Counted from the first letter of the stretch, positions 1 to 9,518 are shown. The stretch: 64,000 bases of DNA from CAVTND01 sp963735955 (GCA_963735955.1 CAVTND010000013.1:1-64000), one strand, 5' to 3'. The notes: generated from the sequence alone by a model not told the origin. Translations and numbers: made by a program.

Positions 1-355
1 CGCTCGGCGCCCAGAGCCACGGCGTGATCGAGAAAGGCCTTGAACTGATCTCTGCATTGCAGAGCACGTCGGGGTTCGGCGTGCGGCCGGCTGCATACTC
101 GCGCAGAAACTCAGCGAACACGCGGTCCTTGTATTCGGCGGCGAAGTTCACCGCTTCCAGGGGCACGCCGATCACGTCGGCCGCGGCCGCTGCGTCGATC
201 AGGTCCTGACGGGTCGAGCAATACTCGTCGTCATCGTCGTCCTCCCAGTTTTTCATGAACAGGCCGACCACTTCATGGCCCTCCTGCTTCAGCAGCCAGG
301 CTGCGACAGAGGAGTCGACTCCGCCGGACATGCCCACCACGATCCGCGGTTTCAT
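1..355 (-). CDS. mnmA: tRNA-specific 2-thiouridylase MnmA, 5' part (frameshifted, runs off window)
   Basis: MnmA thiolates U34 of Lys, Glu and Gln tRNAs in the cytoplasm, using sulfur relayed to it and ATP. The N-terminus begins MKPRIVVGMSGGVDSSVAAW, with the PP-loop SGGVDSS motif, followed by the family FMKNWEDDD block and, near residue 100, NPDVLCNAEI. A one-base deletion at about position 46 breaks the frame after CNAEI; the family sequence FKAFLDHA resumes in the next frame, so I read this as a sequence error. The ATG at 355-353 overlaps the TGA of the upstream NUDIX gene (ATGA), which implies translational coupling. The rest of the gene lies outside the window. Confidence 0.93.
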   Translation of the reverse strand, partial: MKPRIVVGMSGGVDSSVAAWLLKQEGHEVVGLFMKNWEDDDDDEYCSTRQDLIDAAAAADVIGVPLEAVNFAAEYKDRVFAEFLREYAAGRTPNPDVLCNAEISSRPFSITPWLWAPS

Positions 356-829
356 TGCCTCGCCGAGGGGTGCGAATGGAGCAGGTCCAACGGGAAGCGC
401 TGCCCGCGGATGAAGTCAGCGAGACACTGCATGACAAGTGGGCTGCGGTGCTCGGCCGAGCGGGCGCGAATCTCCTGCGGCGTCAGCCACACCGCCTGCA
501 CAATGCCGCGGTCGAGGGCGCGGCCGACTTCGTGCACTCCGAGATTGCCGGCAAATGCGAAGCGCAGAAAGGTGACCGCCTGACTGGAGTCCGGCGCTGG
601 CGTGCTCCACATGTACACACCGAGCAGGGCCTGCGGAGTAAAGCGGTAGGCAGTTTCCTCGAGGGTTTCGCGCGCACAGGCTTCGACCAGCGACTCGCCC
701 GGATCAAGATGGCCGGCTGGTTGATTGAGCCGTATGCCCTGGTTGGTTTCTTCCTCGACCAGCAGGAAGCGGCCGTCATGTTCGATGACAGCGGCAACCG
801 TGACATTGGGTTTCCAGGGGGCGGGACAT
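352..829 (-). CDS. NUDIX hydrolase (frameshift in a G5 run near the start)
   Basis: NUDIX proteins hydrolyse nucleoside diphosphates linked to another moiety; the substrate here is unknown. The protein carries a full NUDIX box, G-H-L-D-P-G-E followed by RETLEE, within the first half, and is about 158 residues long. The natural start is the ATG at 829-827, giving MSRP and then WKPNVTVAAVIEHDG, but this works only if one base is removed from the five-G run at 817-821. Without that correction the NUDIX frame has no good start. The stop overlaps the mnmA start, a NUDIX-mnmA pairing seen in many Proteobacteria, so the two are probably co-transcribed. Confidence 0.88.
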
Positions 830-1038
830 TGGAGTTCGGGGTGCAGCGGGCGCGATCCGGGACCGAAGGCCAGGCCGGCGCCCAGAGCGGGTGCGAAAAC
901 TGTGGGCTTTCGCGTAAAGTCTCAATTCTATCTGGCCGCAAGAGGCGGGCCTCGAGCAAACTGAACTTGGCTTGAGCTTTGCGGAATCTCAGGGCCCGAT
1001 TTTCGGCAGCGGTCATAACAACAAGGAGAGGGACTTCC
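830..1038. other. Intergenic region between divergent NUDIX-mnmA and pnt genes
   Basis: This stretch must hold the divergent promoters of the NUDIX-mnmA pair and the pnt operon. A good Shine-Dalgarno, AAGGAGAGG, ends about 8 bases before the pntAA ATG. I see no convincing -35/-10 pair, no hairpin and no small gene. Confidence 0.4.
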
Positions 1039-2156
1039 ATGAGGATCGGAGTGCCCGCGGAAACCCGGCCGGGCGAAACTCGCGTTGCCGCCACACCCGA
1101 GACGGTGAAGAAACTTGTGGCCGGCAAGCACACGGTGGTCGTTCAGTCCGGCGCAGGCACGACGGCGGCGTTTCCGACCATGCTGATGCGGCAGCAGGTG
1201 CAACGATCGGATCGCTTGCCGATGCGGTGGGCGCTGACATGGTGCTCAAGGTCCGCCTGCCCGAGGCCTGGAACTCGCCTCCATGAAGAAAGGGGCTGTG
1301 CTGATCGGCATGCTCGAGCCCTTCAATAATGATGGCATCGCTGCCCTGAACGCTGCGGGTCTGACTGCCTTTTCGCTGGAAGCTGCGCCGCGGATCACAC
1401 GGGCTCAGAGCATGGACGTGTTGTCGTCGCAGGCGTAAATCGCCGGCTACAAGGCGGTGATGTTGGCGGCGACAACGTAGTCGCCTGCTTTAGCCGATGA
1501 TGATGACGGCGGCCGGAACGATCACGGCCGCGCGGGCCCTGATTCTCGGGGCAGGAGTGGCAGGGCTGCAGGCGATCGCGACTGCCAAGCGTCTCGGTGC
1601 CGTGGTCGAGGCCTCGGATGTGCGGCCGGCCGTCAAGGAGCAGATCGAGTCGCTCGGTGCGAAGTTCGTCGATGTGCCCTACGAGACCGACGAGGAACGC
1701 GAGATTGCGCAGGGCGTCGGCGGCTATGCGCGCCCGATGCCGGCATCCTGGATGCAGCGTCAGGCGGCCGCCGTCGGCGAGCGCCTCAAGCAGACCAACA
1801 TCGCAATCACGACCGCGCTGATACCGGGACGCAAGGCGCCGGTGCTGATTACCGAGGAAATGGTCAAGGCAATGCAGCCTGGCGCCGTCATCGTCGACAT
1901 GGCGGTCGAACAGGGTGGTAACTGCGCGCTCTCTGAGCTCGGCAAGACCGTCATACGGCACGGCGTGCAGATCATCGGCCAGCCCAACATTCCGGCCACG
2001 GTGCCGACCGATTCGTCGGCCTTGTACGCGCGCAATTTGCTCGATTTCCTGAAACTGGTGGTCGACAAGGACGGCGGCTTCGTGCTGCCGGCTGACGACG
2101 ACATCGTGCAGGCCTGCCTGATGTGCAGCGCGGGCGAGATTCGGCGCAAGAACTGA
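1039..2156 (+). CDS. pntAA: NAD(P) transhydrogenase subunit alpha part 1 (NAD-binding domain), disrupted
   Basis: This is the soluble NAD(H)-binding part (dI) of the proton-translocating transhydrogenase that makes NADPH from NADH at the inner membrane. It starts MRIGVPAETRPGETRVAATP and contains the dinucleotide-binding GAGVAGLQAIATAKRLGA segment. The C-terminal two thirds (1497-2156) read cleanly, but the N-terminal third is damaged. Frame changes occur near 1175 and near 1268, followed by an in-frame TAA at 1436-1438 and TAG at 1478-1480, with a scrambled stretch just before MMMTAAGT. The total length (1118 bp) matches an intact gene of about 373 codons less one base. It is either a recent pseudogene or a badly called region. 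pntAB follows after 21 bases. Confidence 0.85.
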
Positions 2157-2177
2157 GCAACGAGGGAAAGTGCAGCC

Positions 2178-2492
2178 ATGGAAACCATCAGCCCGATCGT
2201 CACCAATCTGATCATCTTTGTGCTGGCGATCTATGTCGGCTATCACGTCGTGTGGAACGTCACCCCGGCCCTGCATACGCCGCTGATGAGCGTGACCAAT
2301 GCGATCTCCGCCATCATCATCGTCGGCGCCATGCTGGCCGCCGCCATGACGACCACGGGTCTCGGCAAGACGATGGGGGTGCTCGCGGTCGCCCTGGCCG
2401 CGGTCAACGTGTTCGGTGGTTTCCTCGTCACTCGCCGGATGCTCGAGATGTTCAAGAAAAAAGAGCCGAAGAAGATCGAGGTCAAGAAATGA
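2178..2492 (+). CDS. pntAB: NAD(P) transhydrogenase subunit alpha part 2 (membrane part)
   Basis: A 104-residue inner-membrane protein with three or four hydrophobic helices. It forms part of the proton channel (dII) of a three-subunit transhydrogenase. It begins METISPIVTNLIIFVLAIYV and ends in a charged, lysine-rich tail, as usual for the family. It lies between pntAA and pntB in the standard order, and the reading frame is intact. The split alpha subunit distinguishes this enzyme from the two-subunit E. coli form. Confidence 0.93.
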   Translation: METISPIVTNLIIFVLAIYVGYHVVWNVTPALHTPLMSVTNAISAIIIVGAMLAAAMTTTGLGKTMGVLAVALAAVNVFGGFLVTRRMLEMFKKKEPKKIEVKK

Positions 2493-2604
2493 AAACGCCG
2501 CAAACCATGCGTGCTGCAGCCTCTGTCGCCGGCCTTTCGGTGCGGTCTGTTAGGTCAGATCGGCGAGTTGCGGAAACCGGGCTGATCGGCGCAGGAGCAC
2601 AGCG

Positions 2605-4035
2605 ATGAACTTCAGCATGAACGTCGTCATCCTGCTGTACCTCGTTGCATCGATCTTCTTCATCCAGGCGCTGAAAGGGCTATCGCACCCGACCACTTCC
2701 CGGCGCGGCAACGCCTTCGGCATGGTCGGCATGGCGATCGCGATCGTCACGACGGTCGCATTGATCTACAAGCTGGCGCCGCAGATTGCGACCGTCGGCA
2801 TGGCCTGGGTCCTGGGAGGGCTGCTGGTTGGCGGCACGGCCGGAACCATCATGGCCAGGCAGGTGCAGATGACCAAGATGCCGGAGATGGTCGCCTTCAT
2901 GCACTCGATGATTGGTCTGGCCGCGGTGTTCATCGCGATCGCGGCGGTGGCCGAGCCGGCGGCGTTCAGCATCGCTGATCCGGCGGGCGCGATTCCGATC
3001 GGAAACCGGATCGAGCTTTTCATCGGCGCCTTTGTCGGAGCGATCACGTTTTCAGGTTCGGTCATCGCCTTCGGCAAGCTCTCGGGCAAGTACAAGTTCC
3101 GGTTGTTCCAGGGCGCGCCGGTGGTGTTCTCTGGCCAGCACATGCTGAACCTTGCACTCGGTATTGCGATGTTTACCCTCGGCGCCTGGTTCGCGGCAAC
3201 GCAGGGCTGGCCGGCGTTCTGGGGCATGCTGGCGATCGCCTTCGTGCTCGGTGTGCTGATCATCATTCCGATCGGCGGGGCCGACATGCCGGTCGTGGTG
3301 TCGATGCTCAACAGCTATTCAGGCTGGGCGGCGGCCGGCATCGGCTTCTCGCTCAACAACTTCATGCTGATCGTCGCGGGCTCGCTGGTTGGGTCGAGCG
3401 GCGCAATCCTGTCCTACATCATGTGCAAGGCGATGAACCGCTCGTTCTTCAACGTGATCCTTGGCGGCTTTGGTGGCGAGGTCGCGGTGGCAAGCGGTGC
3501 CAAGGAGCAGCGGCCGGTGCGCTCGGGCTCGCCCGACGATGCCGCATTTCTGCTGGAGAACGCCGAGACCGTGATCATCGTTCCGGGCTATGGCCTCGCG
3601 GTGGCGCGGGCCCAGCATCCCCTGAAGGAGCTCGGCGACAAGCTGATCGCCAAGGGCGTCAAGGTGAAGTACGCGATTCATCCGGTGGCGGGCCGCATGC
3701 CCGGACACATGAATGTGTTGCTGGCCGAGGCCGAAGTGCCCTACGACCAGGTGTACGAGATGGAAGACATCAACGGCGAGTTCGGCGAGGCTGATGTGGC
3801 GCTGATCATGGGCGCGAACGATGTCGTCAATCCGGCGGCGAAGGATCCGAAGTCGGCGATCGCCGGCATGCCGATCCTCGAGGCATACAAGGCGAAACAG
3901 GTCATCGTCAACAAGCGCTCGATGGCGAGCGGCTATGCCGGTCTCGACAACGAACTCTTTTACATGCCGCGCACGATGATGGTGTTCGGCGACGCGAAAA
4001 AAGTGGTCGAGGAGATGGGCAAGGCGGTGCAGTAG
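2605..4035 (+). CDS. pntB: NAD(P) transhydrogenase subunit beta
   Basis: A 476-residue beta subunit. The first roughly 290 residues hold about eight or nine membrane helices (dII), and the C-terminal third is the NADP(H)-binding dIII domain, with GYGLAVARAQHPLKEL and GANDVVNPAA. The protein couples hydride transfer between NAD(H) and NADP(H) to proton flow. The ATG is preceded by AGGAG. The length is normal and no indel is visible, unlike pntAA. A 112-bp gap separates it from pntAB and shows nothing recognisable. Confidence 0.95.
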   Translation: MNFSMNVVILLYLVASIFFIQALKGLSHPTTSRRGNAFGMVGMAIAIVTTVALIYKLAPQIATVGMAWVLGGLLVGGTAGTIMARQVQMTKMPEMVAFMHSMIGLAAVFIAIAAVAEPAAFSIADPAGAIPIGNRIELFIGAFVGAITFSGSVIAFGKLSGKYKFRLFQGAPVVFSGQHMLNLALGIAMFTLGAWFAATQGWPAFWGMLAIAFVLGVLIIIPIGGADMPVVVSMLNSYSGWAAAGIGFSLNNFMLIVAGSLVGSSGAILSYIMCKAMNRSFFNVILGGFGGEVAVASGAKEQRPVRSGSPDDAAFLLENAETVIIVPGYGLAVARAQHPLKELGDKLIAKGVKVKYAIHPVAGRMPGHMNVLLAEAEVPYDQVYEMEDINGEFGEADVALIMGANDVVNPAAKDPKSAIAGMPILEAYKAKQVIVNKRSMASGYAGLDNELFYMPRTMMVFGDAKKVVEEMGKAVQ

Positions 4036-4089
4036 ATCTGCACGTGCGCGATGGATCGACCCAGCGCCGCTGGCAAGCCGTGTACCCGT

Positions 4090-4803
4090 TTACAGCCCGC
4101 CGGCCGCGGTCGCCTTGTGTTCCAGGACCTGAATCTTCAACCAGACTTTCTGACTGAGCGCAGCGGCACTGCGCTCCAGATCGTTGGCTACTTCCGTCAC
4201 AACCGGGTCGGGAAAGCTCTGGACGTACAGCACCGCGACCTTGGCCGCCAGTGACAGCATTTCCGAGCAATAGTCGAGATAGCGGGCCAGTTCATGCGGA
4301 GTCAGCACGCGCCGCGGCGATGACGGCGTTGGTGACGAGACGGCGGCTTCGGCGCTCGGATCCTTGGTCAGCTGGTGCATGTCGATCACATGAATGATCG
4401 ATCGCAATTCATGCAAGGCGGACAAGGCGCGCCTGCGCTTCCATCGCTCCTCGAGCCGAAACAGGAAGAACAGTGACGCGCCGGCCAGCAGGAGCAGGCT
4501 GAGGCCGGCATCGATGCCCTGGATGGTGCCGGCCATGTCGTCGCTCGCTCGCGTCGAGGTGACGATGAATGCCACCACGGCCGCCAGCAGCCCCGCGGCC
4601 ACCAGCAATACCGCGGCTATGAATACACGCAGGCCGATGTTCGGAGCTTCGATTTCGTTCGAGCGTGAACGCGTCTGGCGTGCGGTTTCCGTGAGTTCGG
4701 CGCAGATCCGACCGAGTCCGGCGCCGGGGAAGCGCTCCGTTATGCGGCGCTCGAGCTGCTCGAGGGTCGCAATGATCTTTCCGGCATCGAGCGCGCGAAA
4801 CAT
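4090..4803 (-). CDS. Two-helix membrane protein of unknown function, last gene of the glc operon
   Basis: A 237-residue protein that I do not recognise by family. It has an N-terminal cytoplasmic stretch of about 75 residues, two strong membrane helices near residues 78-100 and 113-133, then a helical C-terminal cytoplasmic region that may form coiled coil. It starts 3 bases after the glcF stop, so it is very probably co-transcribed with glcDEF and perhaps co-translated. The position suggests a link to glycolate oxidation or to membrane anchoring of the complex, but that is inference from context only. Confidence 0.7.
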   Translation of the reverse strand: MFRALDAGKIIATLEQLERRITERFPGAGLGRICAELTETARQTRSRSNEIEAPNIGLRVFIAAVLLVAAGLLAAVVAFIVTSTRASDDMAGTIQGIDAGLSLLLLAGASLFFLFRLEERWKRRRALSALHELRSIIHVIDMHQLTKDPSAEAAVSSPTPSSPRRVLTPHELARYLDYCSEMLSLAAKVAVLYVQSFPDPVVTEVANDLERSAAALSQKVWLKIQVLEHKATAAGGL

Positions 4804-4806
4804 TGA

Positions 4807-6042
4807 TCAGCTTGAAGCCAGGCGCTCGTCGATCCACTCGATCCAATGCATGACTGGAGTGTCGGTGCCGCTGGCCAGATGAGTGATGCAGCCGACATTG
4901 GCGGACAGGATCGCCTCGGGCTGCGTGGCCTGCAAATGCGTCAGACGACGGTCGCGCAATTGTTTCGACAATGCGGGCTGCAGCACTGAATAGGTGCCGG
5001 CCGAACCACAGCAGAAATGGCTTTCGGCGGCCGGCATCACCTGTGCGCCGAGTTCGCGTAACGTGGCTTCGACGGTGCCGCGCAGCTTCTGGCCATGCTG
5101 CAGTGTGCAGGGTGAGTGAAACACGAGCTTGCCGGAGGGCGTGCCGATCTTTCGCTTCAGCTCGCCGCTGTAACTCGCTAGCAGTTCTGACAGGTCGCGT
5201 GTCAGTGCACTGACGCGCTGCGCCCGGGCAGCGTAGGCGGGGTCGCGCGCGAGCAGATGTCCGTACTCCTTGACCTGGGCACCGCAGGCACTGGCATTCA
5301 TCACAATGGCAATCAGCCCATCGTCTTCGGAATGTTCGACGTAAGGCCACCAGGCATCAATGTTGCGCCGGGCGTCGGCAAGACCGCCGTCGTGATCACT
5401 CAAGTGATAGCGGAGCGCGCCGCAGCAGCCGGCCGCGGCCGGGCGCAGGGTCTCGATACCGAGCGCGTCGAGCACGCGCGCGGTGGCGGTGTTGATATTC
5501 GGGGCCATCGACGGCTGAACGCAGCCTTCCAGCAGCAGCACCTTGCGCTCATGCGAGCGCGCTGGCCAGGAACCCGGGTTGCGCCGGGCCGGCACCTTGG
5601 CTCTCACCGACGGCGGCAGCAAAGGCCGCACCCACTGGCCAAGCCGCATCGCAGGCGCGAACAGCGAACTGGTCAAGCCTTCGCGCAGTGCCATTCTTGC
5701 CAGCCGCTGCCCGGCAGGGCGGGTTACATGATCGTCGACGATCTTGCGACCAATGTCGACCAGCCGCCCGTACTGGACACCCGACGGGCAGGTGGTCTCG
5801 CAGTTGCGACAGGTAAGGCAGCGATCGAGATGAAGCTGGGTCTTGGCGCTGACTTCATGGCCTTCGAGGACCTGCTTCATCAGGTAGATGCGTCCACGCG
5901 GTCCGTCGAGCTCGTCACCGAGCAGCTGGTAGGTCGGGCAGGTCGCCGTGCAAAAGCCGCAGTGCACGCACTTGCGCAGGATGGCGTCGGCCTCTTTGCC
6001 CTCGGGCGTGTCCTTGATCCAGTCGGCCAGCGCAGTCTGCAT
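4807..6042 (-). CDS. glcF: Glycolate oxidase iron-sulfur subunit GlcF
   Basis: A 411-residue subunit that passes electrons from the flavin subunits of glycolate dehydrogenase to the membrane quinone pool. Two ferredoxin-type CxxCxxCxxxC clusters lie at Cys25/28/31/35 and Cys75/78/81/85. Two CCG-type motifs follow (GCCGALRYH and FCCGSAGTY). The ATG start gives MQTALADWIKDTPEG, typical of the family. It is third in a glcD-glcE-glcF operon on the minus strand, with 86 bases after glcE, and the next gene begins 3 bases downstream. Confidence 0.95.
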   Translation of the reverse strand: MQTALADWIKDTPEGKEADAILRKCVHCGFCTATCPTYQLLGDELDGPRGRIYLMKQVLEGHEVSAKTQLHLDRCLTCRNCETTCPSGVQYGRLVDIGRKIVDDHVTRPAGQRLARMALREGLTSSLFAPAMRLGQWVRPLLPPSVRAKVPARRNPGSWPARSHERKVLLLEGCVQPSMAPNINTATARVLDALGIETLRPAAAGCCGALRYHLSDHDGGLADARRNIDAWWPYVEHSEDDGLIAIVMNASACGAQVKEYGHLLARDPAYAARAQRVSALTRDLSELLASYSGELKRKIGTPSGKLVFHSPCTLQHGQKLRGTVEATLRELGAQVMPAAESHFCCGSAGTYSVLQPALSKQLRDRRLTHLQATQPEAILSANVGCITHLASGTDTPVMHWIEWIDERLASS

Positions 6043-6128
6043 TGAGTCAATCGATCTGCAAAGGTGAAGTGAATAGTCGGGCGATTGAAGTATGCCGCGG
6101 CCAGCGAGTTGGGTCCGTCCGGCGCAGC

Positions 6129-7187
6129 TCAGAAGTCCACGTACATGCGGCCGCGGTTGAACAGGCCGTGTGGGTCGAACTCGGATTTCAGTCGACGGTG
6201 CACCCGTGCAAGTACTGGATCGAGCGGATGAAAGGCGAGGCCGTCTTCAGGGCCGCCACGAAAACGCGTGGCATGGCCGCCAGCCTCGCGCGCCCGAGCG
6301 CGGATTGCGGCCGCCGGCGCTTCGCCTGCAATCCAGCGCTGGCCGCCGCCCCATTCGATCAGCGAGGGGCCGAGCGCAAGCGGCGCACAGGTCGATGGCA
6401 CGGCAATGCGCCACAGTGCGGTGTTAACTTGAAGGCTGCCGAAAAACGGCGCCGTCTGTTCGCGCACCGATAGCCAGAACTCTGAGCCGTCGAAGGATTC
6501 GCCGCCCAGCTTGGTGACGGCGGCGCGCACACCGGCTTCGGCACCGGAAAGTCGAACCGACAGCACGCCATCGCTCCACGTGGTAGCCGAGATCGGCACG
6601 GGCTGTCCGCCCCATTCATTGACGCGCCGGATGGAATCCGCCTCGCCAAGTTCGAACCGCAGCGACTGCTCGGCCACCGGCCGTGGCAGTACTTTCAGCG
6701 AGACTTCAAGAATGACGCCGAGTGTGCCCATCGAGCCGGCCAGCACGCGCGCGACGTCGTAGCCGGCGACATTCTTCATGACGCGTCCGCCGAAGCTGAG
6801 CACCTGGCCCGCCGCATCGAGCAGGCGCGCACCGAGGACAAACTCGCGCACCGGACCAGCAGCAAGGCGCCGCGGTCCGGCCAATCCGCTGGCAATGGCG
6901 CCGCCGACAGTGGCGTTGCCGAAATGCGGTGGCTCGAAGGGCAGCATCTGACCCTGCGCCGCCAGAGTTGCTTCGAGTTCCTTCAGCGGTGTGCCGCAGC
7001 GTGTCGTGACGACAAGCTCGGTCGGCGCGTAGTCGACGATGCCACAGTAGGGGCGCGGGTCGAACAAGTCGCCTGCGCCGGCATTGCCATAGAAATCCTT
7101 GGTCCCGCCGGCGCGGATTCTGAGCGGCCGGCGCGCGGCATTGGCGGCGCGCACGCGCTCCTGCAGTTCGCGCAGGACCGCGTCCAT
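6129..7187 (-). CDS. glcE: Glycolate oxidase FAD-binding subunit GlcE
   Basis: A 352-residue flavoprotein of the FAD-linked oxidase (PCMH) fold. The FAD-binding region includes RIRAGGTKDFYG near the start, then PFEPPHFGNATVGGAIASGLAGPRR and GRVMKNVAGYDVARVLAGSMGTLG. The C-terminus ends with the usual DPHGLFNRGRMY. It partners with GlcD and GlcF in oxidising glycolate to glyoxylate. It starts 16 bases after the glcD stop, in the same operon. Confidence 0.94.
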   Translation of the reverse strand: MDAVLRELQERVRAANAARRPLRIRAGGTKDFYGNAGAGDLFDPRPYCGIVDYAPTELVVTTRCGTPLKELEATLAAQGQMLPFEPPHFGNATVGGAIASGLAGPRRLAAGPVREFVLGARLLDAAGQVLSFGGRVMKNVAGYDVARVLAGSMGTLGVILEVSLKVLPRPVAEQSLRFELGEADSIRRVNEWGGQPVPISATTWSDGVLSVRLSGAEAGVRAAVTKLGGESFDGSEFWLSVREQTAPFFGSLQVNTALWRIAVPSTCAPLALGPSLIEWGGGQRWIAGEAPAAAIRARAREAGGHATRFRGGPEDGLAFHPLDPVLARVHRRLKSEFDPHGLFNRGRMYVDF

Positions 7188-7203
7188 CAGAAGTTCGCAT
7201 CCA

Positions 7204-8760
7204 TCAGAAACGGGGCAGTTCGGGAAACTTCAGAGCGCCGCCGTGCACATGAATCTTGCCGTATTCCGCGCACCGGACCAGGCTGGGAATCGCCTTGCCC
7301 GGATTGAGAAGGCCGGGCGGATCGAAAGCGCGCTTGACGGCAAAAAATGCCTCGAGCGTGGGCGCATCGAATTGCTGGCACAGTTGGTGGATTTTTTCCA
7401 CGCCGACTCCATGCTCGCCCGTCACCGTTCCGCCGACGGCAATCGAAAGTTCAAGGATCTCGAAACCGAACTGCTCGGCACGTAGCACCGAATCCGGATC
7501 ATTGGCGTCGAACATGATCAGCGGATGCAGATTGCCGTCGCCAGCGTGAAACACATTGGCGCAGCGCAGCCGGTACTTGCGCTCCATTTCGCCGATAGCC
7601 TTGAGCACTTCACCGAGTCGCCTGCGCGGGATCGTGCCGTCCATGCAGTAATAGTCCGGCGAAATGCGGCCGACCGCAGGAAACGCCGCCTTGCGCCCGG
7701 CCCAGAAGCGCAGTCGCTCAGCCTCGGACTGCGATACGGCCAGCCGCGTCGCGCCATTGGCTTCGAGCACGGCCTTGATGCGCCCGATCTCTTCGTTAAC
7801 TTCCTCCGGCGTGCCGTCTGATTCGACCAGCATGATGGCCTCGGCCTCGAGGTCATAGCCCGCCTGCACAAAGGGCTCGACCGCAGCCGTGGCCGGCTTG
7901 TCCATCATCTCCATTCCGGCCGGAATGATGCCGGCGGCGATCACCGCTGCGACCGCTTCCCCGGCGCGCTCGATATCGTCGAACGAAGCCATCACGACCT
8001 GCTGGGCGAGCGGCTTGGGCACCAGCTTGACGGTAGCTTCCGTGACGACCAGCAGCATGCCCTCGGAGCCGACCACCAGAGACAACAGGTCATAGCCTGC
8101 GGCGTCCGGCGCGGCGGAGCCGATTTCGACGATCTCGCCTTCGACCGTGATGCCGCGTACCCGCATTACGTTGGACAGTGTCAGCCCGTACTTCAGGCAA
8201 TGCACGCCGCCAGAATTCTCGGCGATATTGCCGCCGATCGTGCAGGCGATCTGGCTCGATGGATCCGGTGCGTAGTACAGGCCGAGGTGCGCGACCGCTT
8301 CGGAGATCGCCAGATTGCGTACTCCAGGCTGAACGACGGCGGTGCGCGCCAGTGGGTCGATGGTGAGGATGCGACTGAACTTGGCCATCGAGAGCAGAAC
8401 GCCACGCCCATGGGGCAGTGCGCCGCCTGACAGTCCGGTGCCGGCGCCGCGCGGCACGATCGGCACCTGCAGTTCGAAGCAGGTGCGGATAATTTGCGCG
8501 GCCTCGGCCTCGGTCGCCGGCATCGCAACCACCATCGGCAGCTGACGGTACAGGGTAAGCCCGTCGCATTCGAACGGGCGCGTGTCCTCCTCGCGCCACA
8601 GCAGGGCATGGTCCGGAAGGAAGCCGCGCAGTGCGGCCACCACCGCGCGCTGGCGTTCGACATCCACCGGGCCGACGCCCTCGAGCGGAATGCGATCGGC
8701 AAGCAACTGCGAGGCAGGGTCAGGCGCCGAACGGGAAGCAAGCGGCGAACGGGCATTCAT
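7204..8760 (-). CDS. glcD: Glycolate oxidase catalytic subunit GlcD
   Basis: A 518-residue FAD-linked oxidase that oxidises glycolate. Family landmarks are PRGAGTGLSGGALP in the FAD-binding domain, GGNIAENSGG, and the C-terminal FHAGDGNLHPLI, TGEHGVGVEK and FDPPGLLNPGK blocks. I chose the ATG at 8760 (MNARSP); an upstream GTG or TTG at 8799 would add 13 residues without family support. It is the first gene of the glcDEF operon. A short 58-bp gap separates it from the upstream lipoprotein gene on the same strand. Confidence 0.95.
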   Translation of the reverse strand: MNARSPLASRSAPDPASQLLADRIPLEGVGPVDVERQRAVVAALRGFLPDHALLWREEDTRPFECDGLTLYRQLPMVVAMPATEAEAAQIIRTCFELQVPIVPRGAGTGLSGGALPHGRGVLLSMAKFSRILTIDPLARTAVVQPGVRNLAISEAVAHLGLYYAPDPSSQIACTIGGNIAENSGGVHCLKYGLTLSNVMRVRGITVEGEIVEIGSAAPDAAGYDLLSLVVGSEGMLLVVTEATVKLVPKPLAQQVVMASFDDIERAGEAVAAVIAAGIIPAGMEMMDKPATAAVEPFVQAGYDLEAEAIMLVESDGTPEEVNEEIGRIKAVLEANGATRLAVSQSEAERLRFWAGRKAAFPAVGRISPDYYCMDGTIPRRRLGEVLKAIGEMERKYRLRCANVFHAGDGNLHPLIMFDANDPDSVLRAEQFGFEILELSIAVGGTVTGEHGVGVEKIHQLCQQFDAPTLEAFFAVKRAFDPPGLLNPGKAIPSLVRCAEYGKIHVHGGALKFPELPRF

Positions 8761-8818
8761 GCGTGTGACGGTATCACGCAGGCTGCGGCGGCGCTGCACT
8801 GCCTGAGTCGGCTTCCGC

Positions 8819-9373
8819 TCACCTTTGCGCCATGGTCAAGTGGTCGATCTGAGCTCGCACAGCCAGGTCCTCAAGTATCCTTTCGCTGCCGGCTGGAAGA
8901 CTGACCTCGACACTTGTCAACGACCCGGGCGCCAGGCTGGTCGGCTCCGCATGAAAGAATCGCAGGATTGAGCGGCCCTTGCCCGCGCCTTCTCCGGCAT
9001 AGACGGTCAGTTTCAGACCGTCCAGTCGAGCCGACGTAGGATTGCCCACCCGCAGTCGCAGCTTGTAACCCCCAGCGCTTGCCCCTGCCGCCTCGCAGCT
9101 GACGGTGAGCGCAATGAATTGCGTGGGCAGGACTTCGGTATTGCGTCGCGCGCAGTCAAGCCTGGCAATGCCGTCGCGCTCTTCGAACACCTGGCGGGCC
9201 ATGGTCTCAACCATTGACACGCGCGGGTCGAGATCCTCGGCCTGGTCTCGGAGCAAGCGCAGTTCCTCCTTCAGCGCGGTCAACTCAATTTTGAGTGCGA
9301 GCAGGGGTTCCGGATTCTGTTGGCAGCCTAAGAGAACAAGCCCCGCTACAAGCAGAAAGGCTCCTGTCTTCAT
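8819..9373 (-). CDS. Putative lipoprotein of unknown function
   Basis: A 184-residue protein with a clear lipoprotein signal: MKTGAFLLVAGLVLLGC, with the lipid-modified Cys at residue 17. A helical, probably coiled-coil segment (about residues 25-60, rich in Leu, Lys and Glu) follows, and then a beta-rich domain of about 110 residues. An upstream in-frame ATG at 9424 with a GAGGAG ribosome site would add 17 residues, but the resulting N-terminus fits a lipoprotein signal less well. It stands upstream of glcD on the same strand; whether it belongs to that operon is unclear. Confidence 0.72.
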   Translation of the reverse strand: MKTGAFLLVAGLVLLGCQQNPEPLLALKIELTALKEELRLLRDQAEDLDPRVSMVETMARQVFEERDGIARLDCARRNTEVLPTQFIALTVSCEAAGASAGGYKLRLRVGNPTSARLDGLKLTVYAGEGAGKGRSILRFFHAEPTSLAPGSLTSVEVSLPAGSERILEDLAVRAQIDHLTMAQR

Positions 9374-9518
9374 CGCTGATCTCCGCCGTGCTTTGAGAAG
9401 GTCCGAGGTCGTCGCAGATTTCATCGGTCGTCTCCTCTGTTTGGTGATGACGGCCGATTGTGGGACAGAGATGCAGGCGCCTGCGCTGAAACCTCCTCAG
9501 TGCAAGGCTGAGTCCGAT

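Noticed and set aside
2493..2604. Short ORF between pntAB and pntB
   Set aside because: It has no ribosome site or recognisable sequence; it looks like plain spacer.
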